From positions 694 through 64,693 of the forward strand of contig NZ_MAQW01000002.1 in the NCBI RefSeq assembly GCF_001682855.1: a stretch of DNA of 64,000 nucleotides, read 5' to 3'. A program made the position numbers and the translations under genes. Shown here piece after piece: positions 25,856 to 36,400 of this stretch. The stretch comes from Bacillus sp. FJAT-27264. Its GTDB lineage: Bacteria > Bacillota > Bacilli > Paenibacillales > Paenibacillaceae. The stretch's first letter is position 1. Each line of letters opens with the position of its first letter. Under the pieces are notes generated by a model. It was not told the origin of the DNA, did no database searches, and saw nothing but the letters and a program-made list of their open reading frames with translations.

Positions 25856-26575
25856 TTAAGGAAGATCAATCAGAATCAGCTCCGCTGCACCATCACTGCC
25901 AGTCCCTCTTATGGTCATCTCACAACTCTTGCGGATGCGCGCAGCATCTCCCGTTCTCAGGTCAAAACTGCCATCCGAACAGGAAATCTCCACATTCCCT
26001 GAAATCACGAAGATATGAGTTCTCCTGTGCTCCTGCTGTGGATAATGCAGCTCCCGGTTCGTCTCCAGCACTGACAAATAGATTGTTGCATTCTCGTTAA
26101 ACTTCAGTGCACCATCCTCACCGGTTCCAGAAGCCACCGGTAGCAGCTTGTTCAGACGGTGCTCACGGGGATAGAATTTCGCATCCCATCTGGGGGATAG
26201 CCCGCGCTGGTTAGGAAGTAGCCAAATCTGTAGGAAACGTACATTGCTGCTCTGCGATTGATTCTTTTCCGAGTGATTAATGCCTGTTCCCGCACTCATA
26301 ATCTGGACAGTACCGGCATGAAGATCGATCTGATTGCCCAGGTCATCTTCATGGCTCAGTACCCCTGAAACCACATATGTTATAATCTCCAGATTGTGAT
26401 GCGGATGCTCATGCATACCCTGTTGCGGCTTCAACTCGTTGTCGTTATGGGCCAGTAGCGCACCGAAATGTGCATTGCTGGGATCGTCGTAATCGGCAAA
26501 GGAAAAGCTGAACTCACTGTGTATCCAGTCTCTATTCGATGTATGCCTCTCTGCGGATGTGATGACTTTGATCAT
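25856..26575 (-). CDS. Pirin family bicupin protein (YhhW type)
   Basis: A 239-residue bicupin. The N-terminal cupin has the metal ligands HEHPHHNLEIITYVVSG (about 58-75) and a downstream His in GTGINHSEKN (about 98). YhhW-type pirins act as quercetin 2,3-dioxygenases or redox sensors. The C-terminal cupin (about 140-235) is less conserved. GGAGG lies before the ATG. Monocistronic. The in vivo substrate is unknown. Confidence 0.9.
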   Translation of the reverse strand: MIKVITSAERHTSNRDWIHSEFSFSFADYDDPSNAHFGALLAHNDNELKPQQGMHEHPHHNLEIITYVVSGVLSHEDDLGNQIDLHAGTVQIMSAGTGINHSEKNQSQSSNVRFLQIWLLPNQRGLSPRWDAKFYPREHRLNKLLPVASGTGEDGALKFNENATIYLSVLETNRELHYPQQEHRRTHIFVISGNVEISCSDGSFDLRTGDAARIRKSCEMTIRGTGSDGAAELILIDLP

Positions 26576-26678
26576 AATTGTTGCACCTCCATAGATGTTG
26601 ATATCTTGGAACCATACTGGTAAATAGGCGCTTTAATTATATATCTCTTACCCTCACTCATCCGCTGTCAATCATACA

Positions 26679-27686
26679 TTAGTCGAGATTAGACTGTAGT
26701 TTGAACACCGTCTCTGCATGCCCTACTCTCGTACCGCCGTCATTATAGATAACACCTGTGAAGGCTTCACGTAGCTTTTCCATCGTAGTCTGCTCACTGT
26801 AGCCTAGTTGTTCCAGAATGCTGTAGACAATCAGGCCCCACTCTTCCTCAGAGCCGTCGAGGATCTTGAAGGAGATTCCCAGCCGCTCCCGACGTAGTGC
26901 GAAGCAATAGACGCCCTTGAAGCCGCCCTTGGCGATGATGTTATCATCCGCCAGCAGAATTGAATCCAGGCGTCCATGACCAGCCACCATCTCTGGATGA
27001 GCATTCATGGCTGAAGTAATGACCTTAACCGCTTCACGGGTTGGTCCATCGTCAATAAGATCGGGACAGGCCATCTTCAGATAGGCATTAGCGAGTGCCG
27101 TTAGCGGGAGGGCAAATACGGGCAAACCGCAGCCATCCGTTCCGAGCCCGATGCTCTCCGGAGCTATGTTCGCCAAGTCTGCAATCGTATCTATAATTTC
27201 ACGTTGAACCGGATGACTCGGCTGATCATATTCATCCAGCGGCAAGCCCTTCAGCTTGCTATAGGACAGAATACCCATATGCTTACCGGCACAGTTGTGA
27301 TAAATTTTTCGCTTGTTGTAGCCACGGATGGCTTCTTCCCGACTGCTGCGATCCAGCGGGTAGCTAGTCGCACAAATCATAGCTGATTCCTCAATGCCGA
27401 CCTTAGCTGAGATGCTCTCCAGTGTGGATACATGATAGCTTTCGCCCCGGTGGGAAGCAGTCATGAGCGCAATTTCCGGCGGTGTGAGACCATAATGCTC
27501 AGCGATTCCACCACGAATACCAGGAATGGCCTGCATAGGTTTTGCTGCTGAACGAGTAAAGGAAACAAAGCCGGGATCCCCAGCGTATCCCTTTAATTGC
27601 CCCCCCTCCCCGACGATGGCGATATGTCCACTGTGGACACACTCCAGCAAATCCGACCGGTATTCTCGCACCAACACTGTTTCCAT
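26679..27686 (-). CDS. Asparaginase, type II-like (bacterial/plant-rhizobial PF06089 family)
   Basis: A 335-residue protein of the L-asparaginase_II (PF06089) family, distinct from the EcAII fold. Family marks are FTRSAAKPMQAIP (about 43-55), ASHRGESYHV (about 76-85), YHNCAGKHMGIL (about 130-141) with the conserved Cys and Lys, and GTDGCGLPVFALPL (about 183-196). It would hydrolyse L-asparagine to aspartate and ammonia. GAGGAG precedes the ATG. It stands alone and is divergent from the ytxH-like gene. Confidence 0.88.
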   Translation of the reverse strand: METVLVREYRSDLLECVHSGHIAIVGEGGQLKGYAGDPGFVSFTRSAAKPMQAIPGIRGGIAEHYGLTPPEIALMTASHRGESYHVSTLESISAKVGIEESAMICATSYPLDRSSREEAIRGYNKRKIYHNCAGKHMGILSYSKLKGLPLDEYDQPSHPVQREIIDTIADLANIAPESIGLGTDGCGLPVFALPLTALANAYLKMACPDLIDDGPTREAVKVITSAMNAHPEMVAGHGRLDSILLADDNIIAKGGFKGVYCFALRRERLGISFKILDGSEEEWGLIVYSILEQLGYSEQTTMEKLREAFTGVIYNDGGTRVGHAETVFKLQSNLD

Positions 27687-28004
27687 GATGTCTCTCCTCT
27701 TTTCTAAAAACTTCTATAAAATAAATTCATGTGTAATCCCAAGAAACTATATAATCTTTCGGCTATCAGGGGGTGTTTGTAAAGCCGCAAAAACAGCCGT
27801 TTATGTGCTTACATGCCGTTCTGTTGCGTCCAATCTGTAGATTTCTCCGTTAATCGTTCCCTTGCTCATTTGCTGTTTCAGCCTATACACTAACGTTTAT
27901 ATACCAAGTAAGATAGCTTCAGGTTCCCATGAAATCCCGATGAAGGGGGCGGTATTCCCGCCTCCCGATCTGGAATACCCTATTCTGATAAGGAGTGATC
28001 GGTG
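27687..28004. other. Intergenic region between asparaginase and the ytxH-like gene
   Basis: No supportable gene. It must hold both divergent promoters. On the plus strand GTTTCA (27875-27880), 14 bp, GTTTAT (27895-27900) resembles the SigB-type promoters seen before rsbV and other stress genes in this window. I see no clear SigA promoter for the asparaginase gene. Confidence 0.45.
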
Positions 28005-28466
28005 ATGAGTAACGTAGAGCATGGAACAGAGAACGGCAGCAACTTCCTAAAAGGTGTCTTTATCGGTGGATTGATCGGTGCGGCAGCCGCCCTGCTGTTC
28101 GCACCCAAACCTGGCCGCGAGATACGCAGCGACTTGTCAGACAAGCTGTCACTTGCCACAGACAAGACCAAGGAGGTCGCTGGGGCCGTGACGGACAAGA
28201 CCAAAGCTCTGGCAACTACCGTAGGTGAAAAGGCCTCCGACCTTGCTAGCACGGTCTCTACCAAAGCCTCCGACATTTATACTACCGTCAGCGACAGTAA
28301 ACAGCAAATCGCGGCCACCCTGCAAGACACCGGGAAAAAGATCGGCGATACAGTCAGCGAAGCTTCAGCCAGCGTAGCCTCGGATGTGAAAGACGCATCT
28401 AAAGATGTAGCAGACGAAGCTAAGAGCGCCAAAGAAGACGTCGAGTCTACCTATAAATCCTCCTAA
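28005..28466 (+). CDS. YtxH-like general stress protein with LEA-like repeats
   Basis: A 153-residue protein. A glycine-rich hydrophobic segment (FIGGLIGAAAALLFAPKPGRE, in part, about 18-38) is the YtxH signature. It is followed by more than 100 residues of charged 11-residue-like repeats (DKTKEVAGAVTDKTKAL, EKASDLASTVSTKASD) that should form amphipathic helices, as in LEA or apolipoprotein-like proteins. B. subtilis ytxH belongs to the SigB regulon, and a SigB-like promoter candidate lies 105 bp upstream here. The start ATG at 28005 has AAGGAG at 9 bp. Confidence 0.85.
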   Translation: MSNVEHGTENGSNFLKGVFIGGLIGAAAALLFAPKPGREIRSDLSDKLSLATDKTKEVAGAVTDKTKALATTVGEKASDLASTVSTKASDIYTTVSDSKQQIAATLQDTGKKIGDTVSEASASVASDVKDASKDVADEAKSAKEDVESTYKSS

Positions 28467-28503
28467 TGGATCAACGGTGAAAACCAGCTATGCTCCATTT
28501 GGC

Positions 28504-28533
28504 CAATAGCCAGCTCACCGTAGCTGGCTATTG
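28504..28533. terminator. Perfect 12-bp hairpin between the ytxH-like and DUF5665 genes
   Basis: CAATAGCCAGCT / AGCTGGCTATTG with a 6-base loop. No T run follows on either strand, so it may be an attenuator, an RNA-stability hairpin or a weak terminator and not a classical terminator. Confidence 0.5.
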
Positions 28534-28591
28534 CCATGTCTTGAAGGTAACTTGATTTAAAATATTGCGGCTAAAGAAAGCGGGGAGCGAT

Positions 28592-28924
28592 ATGGGCGAT
28601 TCGATGAACAGAAGCAAAACCTATGAATTGGAAGAGCATCCCTTTGAGCTGCGGCATGAGGTCAAGAGGCTCAATGCGCGGCTCGACCAAATTGCGAATT
28701 CACTGGAAAAAGCAGAATTCAAAGATATTCTCGAAAATTATTCTAATCCGAAGAAACGGATCGTCACTAACCTAATGGCCGGTATTTCTCGCGGACTTGG
28801 ACTTTCACTAGGGACATTCATCATCCTTGGTCTGCTCGGCTATGTAGCCAGTCTGTTCATCAATGTGCCAGTCATCGGAGAATACCTGGGTGAGATTAAA
28901 AACTATATTGATGCCAACAATTAA
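28592..28924 (+). CDS. DUF5665-like single-pass membrane protein
   Basis: A 110-residue protein. A charged N-terminal half with coiled-coil character (RHEVKRLNARLDQIANSLEKA, in part, about 19-40) is followed by a glycine-rich hydrophobic segment (about 66-90) and a short acidic tail. This corresponds to the DUF5665 pattern of Firmicutes, function unknown. GGGGAG lies before the ATG at 28592. It follows the ytxH-like gene by 125 bp with a hairpin between; co-expression is plausible. Confidence 0.75.
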   Translation: MGDSMNRSKTYELEEHPFELRHEVKRLNARLDQIANSLEKAEFKDILENYSNPKKRIVTNLMAGISRGLGLSLGTFIILGLLGYVASLFINVPVIGEYLGEIKNYIDANN

Positions 28925-29014
28925 CACGCTCTGCTGCCTGCGCCCGGACACGTCCCTTAAGAATTGCTACGAGGACCCGGGTGCACAGAGGGCTTTCGTT
29001 GGTTGAAACAACAA

Positions 29015-29053
29015 AGGGTATGCTTCTCTCCGCTCCGGAGAATAGCATACCCT
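29015..29053. terminator. Hairpin between convergent DUF5665 and sigB genes
   Basis: AGGGTATGCT/AGCATACCCT outer stem with inner TTCTC/GAGAA. T content after it is modest (ATCGTTCTTT on the plus strand). Convergent location suggests a shared terminator. Confidence 0.55.
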
Positions 29054-29125
29054 ATCGTTCTTTAGGCAATAGCGTGCAGACGGCATCATCGATTCTGTTC
29101 ATCATTCGTAATATCCGATCGTCAT

Positions 29126-29896
29126 TCAATAGGAAGAATTAGACATGATCTGCTTCAGCTTCTCGGTGGCCCGCTTCTGAATCCGCGAGACACTCATCTG
29201 TGAAACGCCCAGCTTCTGAGCGATGGCCCGCTGAGATTGCCCGTCCTGAAAGGCTAGTAGCAGCACCTGCTGCTCTTGCTCCTTCAATTGACCGAGCGCC
29301 TGCTGCAAGTCCATGCGCTTCTCTACCGTTTCAAAATCATTGGCTTCCGAACTGATCAGTTCGCCAAGTGTTGCGCCAGTCTCCTCTTGGGAGAGCGGTG
29401 AATCCAGTGACACATAGTGATAACATTCCCTGCCTGCCAGTACTTCTACTGTTTCCTCCACAGATAGGTCAAGATAGTGGGCTATTTCATCCACTGCGGG
29501 CGAACGCTCCAGCCGGATCGTCAGTTCGTCGATCGCCTGCTGAACGAGGGCACCCTTCTCCTTGATCCGTCTCGGAACTTGTATGTACCAGGATTTATCG
29601 CGCAGGAAATTCTTCATATGCCCGATCATACTTTTCATGGCATAAGGTTCAAAAGGGATTCCCAAGCTGATATCATATTGCTGCAGCAACCGGATTAGCG
29701 CCATTTGACCGACCTGGTACAGATCCTCATAGAGGTCGGGACGATTGCGGGCGATTTTACCGGCAGCCATTTTGACCATTGGCTCGTATCTCTGAATTAA
29801 GGTGGTGGCAATTTCATTGTCTTTACTTTGCTGGTATTCCCAGATCAGGCTCACTGCTTCATTCATGGACTCGGGGGGAGTCGCTTTTTCGTTCAT
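29126..29896 (-). CDS. sigB: General stress sigma factor SigB
   Basis: A 256-residue group 3 sigma-70 factor of the SigB/SigF/SigG type. Region 2 is PDLYEDLYQVGQMALIRLL...FEPYAMKSMIGHMKNFLRD (about 52-100). Region 3 contains WYIQVPRRIKEKG. Region 4 has LKEQEQQVLLLAFQDGQSQR and the HTH AIAQKLGVSQMSVSRIQKRA (about 225-244). The start overlaps the rsbW stop by 4 bp, the standard rsbV-rsbW-sigB arrangement. This partner set and the adjacent rsbKYM genes favour SigB over the forespore factors. Confidence 0.88.
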   Translation of the reverse strand: MNEKATPPESMNEAVSLIWEYQQSKDNEIATTLIQRYEPMVKMAAGKIARNRPDLYEDLYQVGQMALIRLLQQYDISLGIPFEPYAMKSMIGHMKNFLRDKSWYIQVPRRIKEKGALVQQAIDELTIRLERSPAVDEIAHYLDLSVEETVEVLAGRECYHYVSLDSPLSQEETGATLGELISSEANDFETVEKRMDLQQALGQLKEQEQQVLLLAFQDGQSQRAIAQKLGVSQMSVSRIQKRATEKLKQIMSNSSY

Positions 29897-30345
29897 ACTT
29901 TCTCCTCACTATAATGAAGCCGCTTGGTCAAGGTAACCACCGTCCCTCTCCCCGCCTCGCTTACTACACTAACATCGTCCATCAGTGCCTGCATCAGGTA
30001 GAATCCCAAGCCTCCAACCTGAACGTCACTCAGCTCTTTGTCATGCAGCGTCGTACGCTCAGCAACCGAGTCCACGCCGTCAAAGCTCTCCCCCTCATCT
30101 TTGACAATAATGGACAATGCATCTGGGCCAACCTCAAAGATCACATCCACCAATCCATCATCCTGCCCGTAAGCATACAGTACAGAATTGTTACAGGCTT
30201 CCGATACGGCAACCTTCATATCTTCAATGTCTTCGTACGTAAAGCCCATTTTTGAAGCAATACCATATAGATTTAATCTGACGATATCGACATATTCCGC
30301 GCTGGCCGGCAATTGGAGAACTACTCTTTGCACATCATCACTCAT
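29893..30345 (-). CDS. rsbW: Anti-sigma B factor / serine kinase RsbW
   Basis: A 150-residue GHKL-type kinase that binds SigB and phosphorylates RsbV. The N-box is DMKVAVSEACNNSVLYAYG (about 42-60). The G1 box is IIVKDEGESFDG and the G2 region is GGLGFYLMQALMDDV (about 111-125). Length is slightly below B. subtilis RsbW (160). It lies between rsbV and sigB, overlapping sigB by ATGA. Confidence 0.92.
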   Translation of the reverse strand: MSDDVQRVVLQLPASAEYVDIVRLNLYGIASKMGFTYEDIEDMKVAVSEACNNSVLYAYGQDDGLVDVIFEVGPDALSIIVKDEGESFDGVDSVAERTTLHDKELSDVQVGGLGFYLMQALMDDVSVVSEAGRGTVVTLTKRLHYSEEKV

Positions 30346-30363
30346 TCTTTATTCGGTCCTTTC

Positions 30364-30702
30364 CTAGTGGGAATTCTCTTGGGGGGCAAAAAACTTGGCA
30401 ATACCAGTCATATCAAACAGCTTCTGAATTTGCGGAGGCACTTCTTCCACAATGAATTTAACATCCATGCCATGTCTGGCTTTCAGGATCGAGAGCAGAA
30501 TTCCGATGCCTGTGCTGTCGATGTATCTTAATTCTTTAAGATTAATGACGAGGTCCAGCCCAGCTTCACCCACAAGCGGCTCCATGACAAGACGAAAATC
30601 AGGAGCAACCGACAAATCGAGTTCCCCGCTTAGGAAAACTGTACATACACTGCCTTCGGTTTTAGTCTTTGCATGAAACTTTTCGCTTTTATGTGTATTC
30701 AT
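30364..30702 (-). CDS. rsbV: Anti-anti-sigma factor RsbV (STAS domain)
   Basis: A 112-residue STAS-domain protein. The phosphorylation segment LKELRYIDSTGIGILLSIL has the conserved Asp-Ser-Thr-Gly, with Ser as the site phosphorylated by RsbW. In its unphosphorylated form it binds RsbW and frees SigB. I start at the ATG at 30702 with AGGAGAG upstream. A SigB-type promoter at 30738-30763 lies directly before it, giving the expected positive feedback. It is preceded by a REC-HK-REC kinase gene on the same strand. Confidence 0.92.
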   Translation of the reverse strand: MNTHKSEKFHAKTKTEGSVCTVFLSGELDLSVAPDFRLVMEPLVGEAGLDLVINLKELRYIDSTGIGILLSILKARHGMDVKFIVEEVPPQIQKLFDMTGIAKFFAPQENSH

Positions 30703-30737
30703 AGACAATCTCTCCTGATATAAGTTTTCTTTACCAA

Positions 30738-30763
30738 TAACCCTAAAGGCATACTTTTGAAAC
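30738..30763 (-). promoter_or_regulatory. SigB-type promoter upstream of rsbV
   Basis: On the minus strand GTTTCA (30758-30763), 14 bp, GGGTTA (30738-30743). It fits the SigB consensus GTTT(A)A-N12-14-GGG(T)AT with small deviations and lies 36 bp before the rsbV start. Confidence 0.7.
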
Positions 30764-30798
30764 AAAAAACGGTTATTCAGACTCTGGTATTTGCTGAA

Positions 30799-32469
30799 TT
30801 ACGCATGATGAATGGACGTCCCACGCTCATTCATCATGGCATCCTTTCGGGAATACCGTGAAATGATTTGCTTGATGCTACCCATCTTGAGCGGCTTACT
30901 GATGTAATCATTCATCCCTGAAGCCAGGCAGCGGTTCTGAATGCCCTCCATGACATTGGCCGTCATCGCAATAATAATAGCTGTTCCGGCAGACGGTCCA
31001 CTTCCACGCCGGATCTCGGCAGTAGCCTCCAGGCCGTCCATCACCGGCATTTGCAGGTCCATAAAGATAAATTCATAAGCATGCCTCAGCGCCAGAGCTA
31101 CAGCCTGCCTGCCGTCTTCGGCGACATCTGCCTCATAGCCCAACTTGTGCAGCATGCTAACCATCAGCCTCTGGTTGATGGGATGGTCATCCACAATAAG
31201 TACCCTGCTGCGTGCCTCTTCACTCGGGAAGGTATGAGCTGCTTCTTCCTTCTCTCCACTGCCCACCAGTTCTCCTTCGGGCAGCGTTGCCTGGATGGTA
31301 AAGACAAACGTAGCACCTTTCTCCTCCATGGATTCGACCCGAATATCCCCGCCCATCATCCCTACAAGGGATTTGCAGATGGCGAGTCCAAGACCGGTTC
31401 CCCCATACTTACGTGTCATAGAGGAATCAAGCTGCGAGAACGGCTGGAATAGCCGGTCGCATTTCTCCGGGGAAATCCCGATGCCCGTGTCCTTAACCGT
31501 AAACTCTACTACGATTTTATTATCCTTGCTTTGCACAGCAGACGCAACCAGATACACTCCACCCTGATTGGTGAACTTGACGGCATTCGCCACCAAATTA
31601 ATCAGTACCTGGCGAAGACGCGCCATATCGCCGTACAGCAATCTCGGGAGCTTGTGGTCAATGAAATAGGCCAGCTCCAGGTTCTTTTTCCCGGCTTCCA
31701 TAGCAAAAAGGTTAAAGACCTCCTGTATACAGGTTCGCAGCTCAAAGAGCTGCTCCTCCATCTCCATTTTGCCGGACTCCATCTTCGTGAAATCCAGAAT
31801 ATCGTTAATAACGGTAATCAATGTGTCCGCACTTTTTCGGATAATCTCGGTATATTCCTTCTGCTCCGGCTCAAGCTCGGTCTCCATCAGCAAATCGATC
31901 ATACCCACAACGCCGTTCATCGGAGTACGAATCTCATGACTCATCATCGCCAGGAATTCCGTCTTGGCTTTGGCCGCAATCTCTGCCTCTTCCTTGGCCT
32001 TGATCAATTCCCCGTTGATCCGCTCCAGCTCCTGCGTCTTCTGCTGCAGCAGCATCGTCTGGGTCTGGTGCTTCTTGCTCGTCAAATACATATCTACAAA
32101 GCCCTCAATCTTGGATTTCAAAATCTGCGGAATGAACGGCTTCACCATATAATCAATGGCCCCGGCAGAGTATCCGGCGAATAGATGCTCCGCCTCTCTG
32201 CTGTTGGCTGAAATGAAAATAATCGGGATATCCTTAGTCTTATCTCTGGCCTTGATCAATTTGGCGGTCTCAATACCATCCATACCCGGCATCTGTACGT
32301 CCAGTACAATAACTGCGAATTCATACTTCAACAAGCACCGCAGCGCTTCCTCGCCGGAGGTGGCTTTGACAAGCTTATATTGCTGACTCTCAAGCACTGC
32401 CTCCAGCGCCAGCAAATTTTCAGGACGGTCGTCTACCAACAGTATATGAATCGGCTCTTGAAACCCCAT
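30799..32469 (-). CDS. Hybrid histidine kinase, REC-HisKA-HATPase-REC
   Basis: A 556-residue cytoplasmic kinase. The N-terminal receiver (about 5-125) has the phospho-acceptor Asp in [14 protein letters not shown] coiled coil (about 130-175) follows, then the H-box [16 protein letters not shown] (His about 180). The ATPase is [18 protein letters not shown] with G boxes [10 protein letters not shown] and [13 protein letters not shown]. The C-terminal receiver (about 430-545) has [13 protein letters not shown]. No membrane segment or sensory domain is visible, so it probably takes input through its receiver, perhaps from the adjacent RsbK-type kinase (inference). AGGAGGG precedes the ATG. It lies between rsbM and rsbV. 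Confidence 0.9.
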   Translation of the reverse strand: MGFQEPIHILLVDDRPENLLALEAVLESQQYKLVKATSGEEALRCLLKYEFAVIVLDVQMPGMDGIETAKLIKARDKTKDIPIIFISANSREAEHLFAGYSAGAIDYMVKPFIPQILKSKIEGFVDMYLTSKKHQTQTMLLQQKTQELERINGELIKAKEEAEIAAKAKTEFLAMMSHEIRTPMNGVVGMIDLLMETELEPEQKEYTEIIRKSADTLITVINDILDFTKMESGKMEMEEQLFELRTCIQEVFNLFAMEAGKKNLELAYFIDHKLPRLLYGDMARLRQVLINLVANAVKFTNQGGVYLVASAVQSKDNKIVVEFTVKDTGIGISPEKCDRLFQPFSQLDSSMTRKYGGTGLGLAICKSLVGMMGGDIRVESMEEKGATFVFTIQATLPEGELVGSGEKEEAAHTFPSEEARSRVLIVDDHPINQRLMVSMLHKLGYEADVAEDGRQAVALALRHAYEFIFMDLQMPVMDGLEATAEIRRGSGPSAGTAIIIAMTANVMEGIQNRCLASGMNDYISKPLKMGSIKQIISRYSRKDAMMNERGTSIHHA

Positions 32470-32487
32470 GGGACCCTCCTAAGCACA

Positions 32488-33357
32488 CTATTTGATCTTC
32501 CGATAGATTTTCTCTACTCTGTCCAGGGGTTCGTAGCTATCACTGTACCTGGTGAAATGAATGGATTCCTTCGAACCAAGCACGAGCACGCCGAACCGGC
32601 CAAGGCTTTCATCGAACAACCCGTGCACATGGTTTCTCAAGTCATCATTGAAGTAGATCATTACATTTCGGCAGAAAATAACATTGAATTCGTTGAACGA
32701 GGTGTCTGTAGCCAGATTATGCTCGGCAAAAATAATATTTTTGCGCAAATAAGGCTGCAGAATCACCGAATTGTATTTCGCTGTATAGTACTCTGAGAAT
32801 GCGCGGGTCCCGCCCGCCTCCAGATAATTCTTAGTATACTGCTGCATTTTGCTGATCTCGTATACGCCTTCCTTGGCCTGCTGCAAGGACCGGTCATTCA
32901 TATCCGTCGCGTAGATGCGCGCCTTATCATACAGCCCTTCTTCATGCAGTAAAATCGCCATGGAGTATACTTCTTCGCCTGTAGAGCAGCCAGCATGCCA
33001 AATGCGGATGTAAGGGTACGTCCGCAGCAGCGGAATGACCTTTTGGCGGAAGGTCAGGAACAGCCCTGGGTCCCTGAACATTTCCGTTACAGGAATAGAA
33101 AGACTGTAGACAAAACGTTCAAAACAGGACCGGTCATGCAGCACTTTCTCCTGCAATGCGGAGATGCTGGATAGATTTTCAGCATGGACATGATGCCAAA
33201 TTCGCCTCTTCAAGGAAGGTAGCGCATAATTGCGAAAATCATATCCGTATAAACGATGTACCCCGTCCAGGAGCAGTTCAATCTCAATTTGCTCTAATTC
33301 GTTCTTGCCCCCGGGCAAAGCAGGCTGACTTTCATATCCGTGATCCATTGCTGTCAT
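32488..33357 (-). CDS. rsbM: CheR-type protein glutamate methyltransferase, RsbM-like
   Basis: A 289-residue CheR-family methyltransferase. The N-terminal helical domain (about 20-90; YGYDFRNYALPSLKRRI) precedes the SAM site IRIWHAGCSTGEEVYSMAIL (about 115-134). Then come YATDMNDRSLQQAKEG and FNVIFCRNVMIYFND (about 235-249). It lies directly downstream of a large hybrid kinase, as rsbM does to rsbK in Bacillus cereus. There RsbM methylates RsbK and lowers SigB activity. No MCP chemoreceptor is nearby, which supports the RsbM reading. Confidence 0.85.
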   Translation of the reverse strand: MTAMDHGYESQPALPGGKNELEQIEIELLLDGVHRLYGYDFRNYALPSLKRRIWHHVHAENLSSISALQEKVLHDRSCFERFVYSLSIPVTEMFRDPGLFLTFRQKVIPLLRTYPYIRIWHAGCSTGEEVYSMAILLHEEGLYDKARIYATDMNDRSLQQAKEGVYEISKMQQYTKNYLEAGGTRAFSEYYTAKYNSVILQPYLRKNIIFAEHNLATDTSFNEFNVIFCRNVMIYFNDDLRNHVHGLFDESLGRFGVLVLGSKESIHFTRYSDSYEPLDRVEKIYRKIK

Positions 33358-33439
33358 GATTATCCTGACTCCTTGCTACTACACCATCCCAGGGATGGTC
33401 TGTTTATTAATCTTTAAGACTATTACCCCAAAATCATGG

Positions 33440-36400
33440 CTACGAATACAACCACACCCGCATTAATGAAAGAAGCTGATCGGTCTCGATCGGTTTCTTC
33501 ATATAATCAGAGGCTCCAGCCTCTATGCATTTAGCTCGATCCTCTTTCATAGCCTTTGCTGTAAGCGCGATAATCGGCAGCTTCTGGTACTGCGGCATCT
33601 CACGAATCCGGCGCATGGCCTCATATCCGTCCATCTCCGGCATCATCATATCCATCAGCACCAGGTCAAAATCCTCCTGCTCCACGAGCAGATCCAGTGC
33701 TTCACGACCGTTCTCGGCGAACTTCACTTCCATATTGTAGCCTTCCAGTACACTGGACAGAGCAAATACATTCCGGATATCGTCATCGACGAGCAGTATT
33801 TTTTTGCCGTCAAACAACTCTTCTTTATTATGAAGCTTCTGTAGGATCATACGCTTATCTTCCGGCAAGTTGGCCTCCACCCGATGCAGGAACAGTGTGG
33901 TCTCATCCAGTAGCCGCTCCGGGGAACGAACGTCCTTAATGATGATCGACTCCGCATATTTGCGCAGCCGCATCTCTTCCTTGGTGTCGAGATCCTTGCC
34001 AGTGTAGATGATGATAGGCAGATCATTCAGTTCCTCATCGTCGCGAATCTGATCCAGCAGCTCGAAGCCGTTCATATCCTCAAGCATGAGATCCAGTACC
34101 ATACAGTCATATTTCTGCTTGCGCAGCTCCGCCAGTGCTTCACCGCCACTGGATACCGCAGTGATGGCGACATCATCGTGGCCTATCAGTTCCATGATGG
34201 AAAGACGCTGGATCTCATCATCCTCCACGATCAGGAGATGCTTAAGCGTGCTGGACGTATAGTTCTCGATTTGCGAGAACGCCCGCTCCAGCGCTTCGCG
34301 CGAAGAGGGCTTGCGCAAGTAGGCCATTGCGCCCATCATGAGCCCCTGCTTCACCTCGTCGCTGACAGAGATGACATGAACAGGGATATGGCGGGTCTGC
34401 GAGGAACCCTTCAGTTCCCGCAGGATGGACCAGCCGTCCATGACCGGCAGCTGAATATCTAGAATAATAGCATCCGGCAGATAGGACTTGGCCATTTGCA
34501 TCCCGGTATCTCCCTGTAGAGCCACCAGCCCTTTAAAGCCGCGGCCACGGGCCATACCGAGCAGAATCTTCGCGAAGCTCTCATCATCTTCGATGATGAG
34601 CAGCACCTTGTCGCTGGTGCTGAGATCCTCACGGTCATCCTCTACAACGACCAGCTCTTGAATCTCTGTAACGGTAAAGGCGTTGGTGGTTTTGACCGGC
34701 AGCAGTTCTTGGACATAGCCGGCCAGATTCACCGCTTCACTCGTTGCGGCAGCCTCTGCGGTTCCCAATAGCTGACTGTAATTCGCTTGAACCGGCAGGT
34801 ACAGGGTGAAGGTACTGCCCTGTCCTTCCCGCGAATCCAGCACGATCGCCCCGCCCATTAGACGGGCCAGTTCGCGGCTGATAGACAGGCCTAGACCCGT
34901 GCCGCCATATTTGCGGCTGGTTGTTCCGTCCACTTGCTGGAACGCTTCGAACACGAGGTCTGTCTTGTCCGCCGGAATGCCAATGCCGCTGTCTTTCACA
35001 GCCAAAGCAATATATTCGGCCTCAGGCGGCAAATAGACAGGCATATTTCCTGTTACCGGGCTTACAGAGAACTCGACAAATCCTTCACTTGTGAATTTGA
35101 AGGCATTGGAGAGCAGATTCCGCAGAATCTGCTTCAAGCGGTGGCTGTCAGCAATGATGATCTCCGGCAGTGGTTCGTCGAAGTTTGTACGCAGGGACAA
35201 CCCTTTCTTGAGTGCCTGCGGACCGAAATTCTGCTTCACAAAGCTGTTCAAATCAGCCAGTCGAATCTCTTCGTGGTTTAGTTCCATTTTGCCAGCATCA
35301 ACCTTGGACAAATCAAGAATCTCATCGATCATCTTCAGCAGATCGGCGCCTGACATATAGATGGTGTGCGCAAATTCTACTTGCTTATCGTTAAGATTAC
35401 CTTCTTTGTTCTCCGTGAGCAGCTGCGAGAGAATCAGCAGACTGTTCAGTGGTGTCCGCAGTTCATGGGACATGTTCGCCAGGAATTCTGACTTGTATTT
35501 GCTGGTCACCGCCAGCTGCATCGCCTGCTTCTCCAGTTGACCACGGGCATGCTCAATCTCGTCCTTCTTCTCCTCGACTTCCTGCACCTGCTCCTCTAAG
35601 GCGCGAGTCTTGGCTATAAGCTCCGTATTGTAATGTTCCAGCTCTTCCTGCTGGCGCTGTAGCAGTTCTTCGGAACGTTTAAGCGCGTCCGTCTGCTCCT
35701 CCAGGTTCTCATTGGAGCGACGCAGCTCCTCTTGCTGGGTCTGCAATTCCTCCGACTGACATTGCAGTTCTTCTGTCATCGCTTGCGATTCGCGAAGCAG
35801 TTCCTCTACTACAATCCGACGTGTAACATTATTCAAAATAATGCCCAGGTTGTTCGCAAGTTGATGCAATAGTTCCGTCTGCAAAGAGGAAAACGGTTCA
35901 AATGAAGCAAACTCCATCACGCCCAGCAGTTCATCCTCGAACAGCACAGGATGAATGGAAATATGATCAGGCTGAGCATGACCAAAACCGGAAGCCACCT
36001 TGATGTAATCGTCCGGTGCCTGCTCGAGCTTGATGGGCTTCTTGTCCAGAGCGCACTGTCCGACTAGCCCCTGACCGATAACGAAGCTTCCCTTCGGCTC
36101 CTTCTCACCGTCGGCGGCGTAACGGCCGCTACTACGCAGAGACTCTGGATTATTGGGGTCTTTTAAATAAAGCGCTCCGTACTGAGCACTCAGTATAGGG
36201 GTGAATTCATTAATAAAGGTCTGGGCGATGTCGTCCAGCGAGCTAACTCCACGCAGCAGCTCCGTAACTTGGGCTACATTGGCATTGAGCCAGGATTGAT
36301 CGTTCTGTGCCTGAGCGTAGGCTTTTTCCATCTCCTGCTTCTGCTCGATATCCTCAGCCATTTCCTTGAACACCCGGGCCACTTCACCGATTTCATCCTT

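Noticed and set aside
29126..29896. SigF or SigG (forespore sigma factor) as identity of this sigma gene
   Set aside because: The anti-sigma and anti-anti-sigma genes are followed upstream by RsbK/RsbY/RsbM-type genes and a SigB-like promoter; the spoIIA or spoIIG contexts are absent.
32488..33357. Chemotaxis CheR
   Set aside because: No chemoreceptor or other che gene is nearby; adjacency to a hybrid kinase and sigB fits RsbM better.
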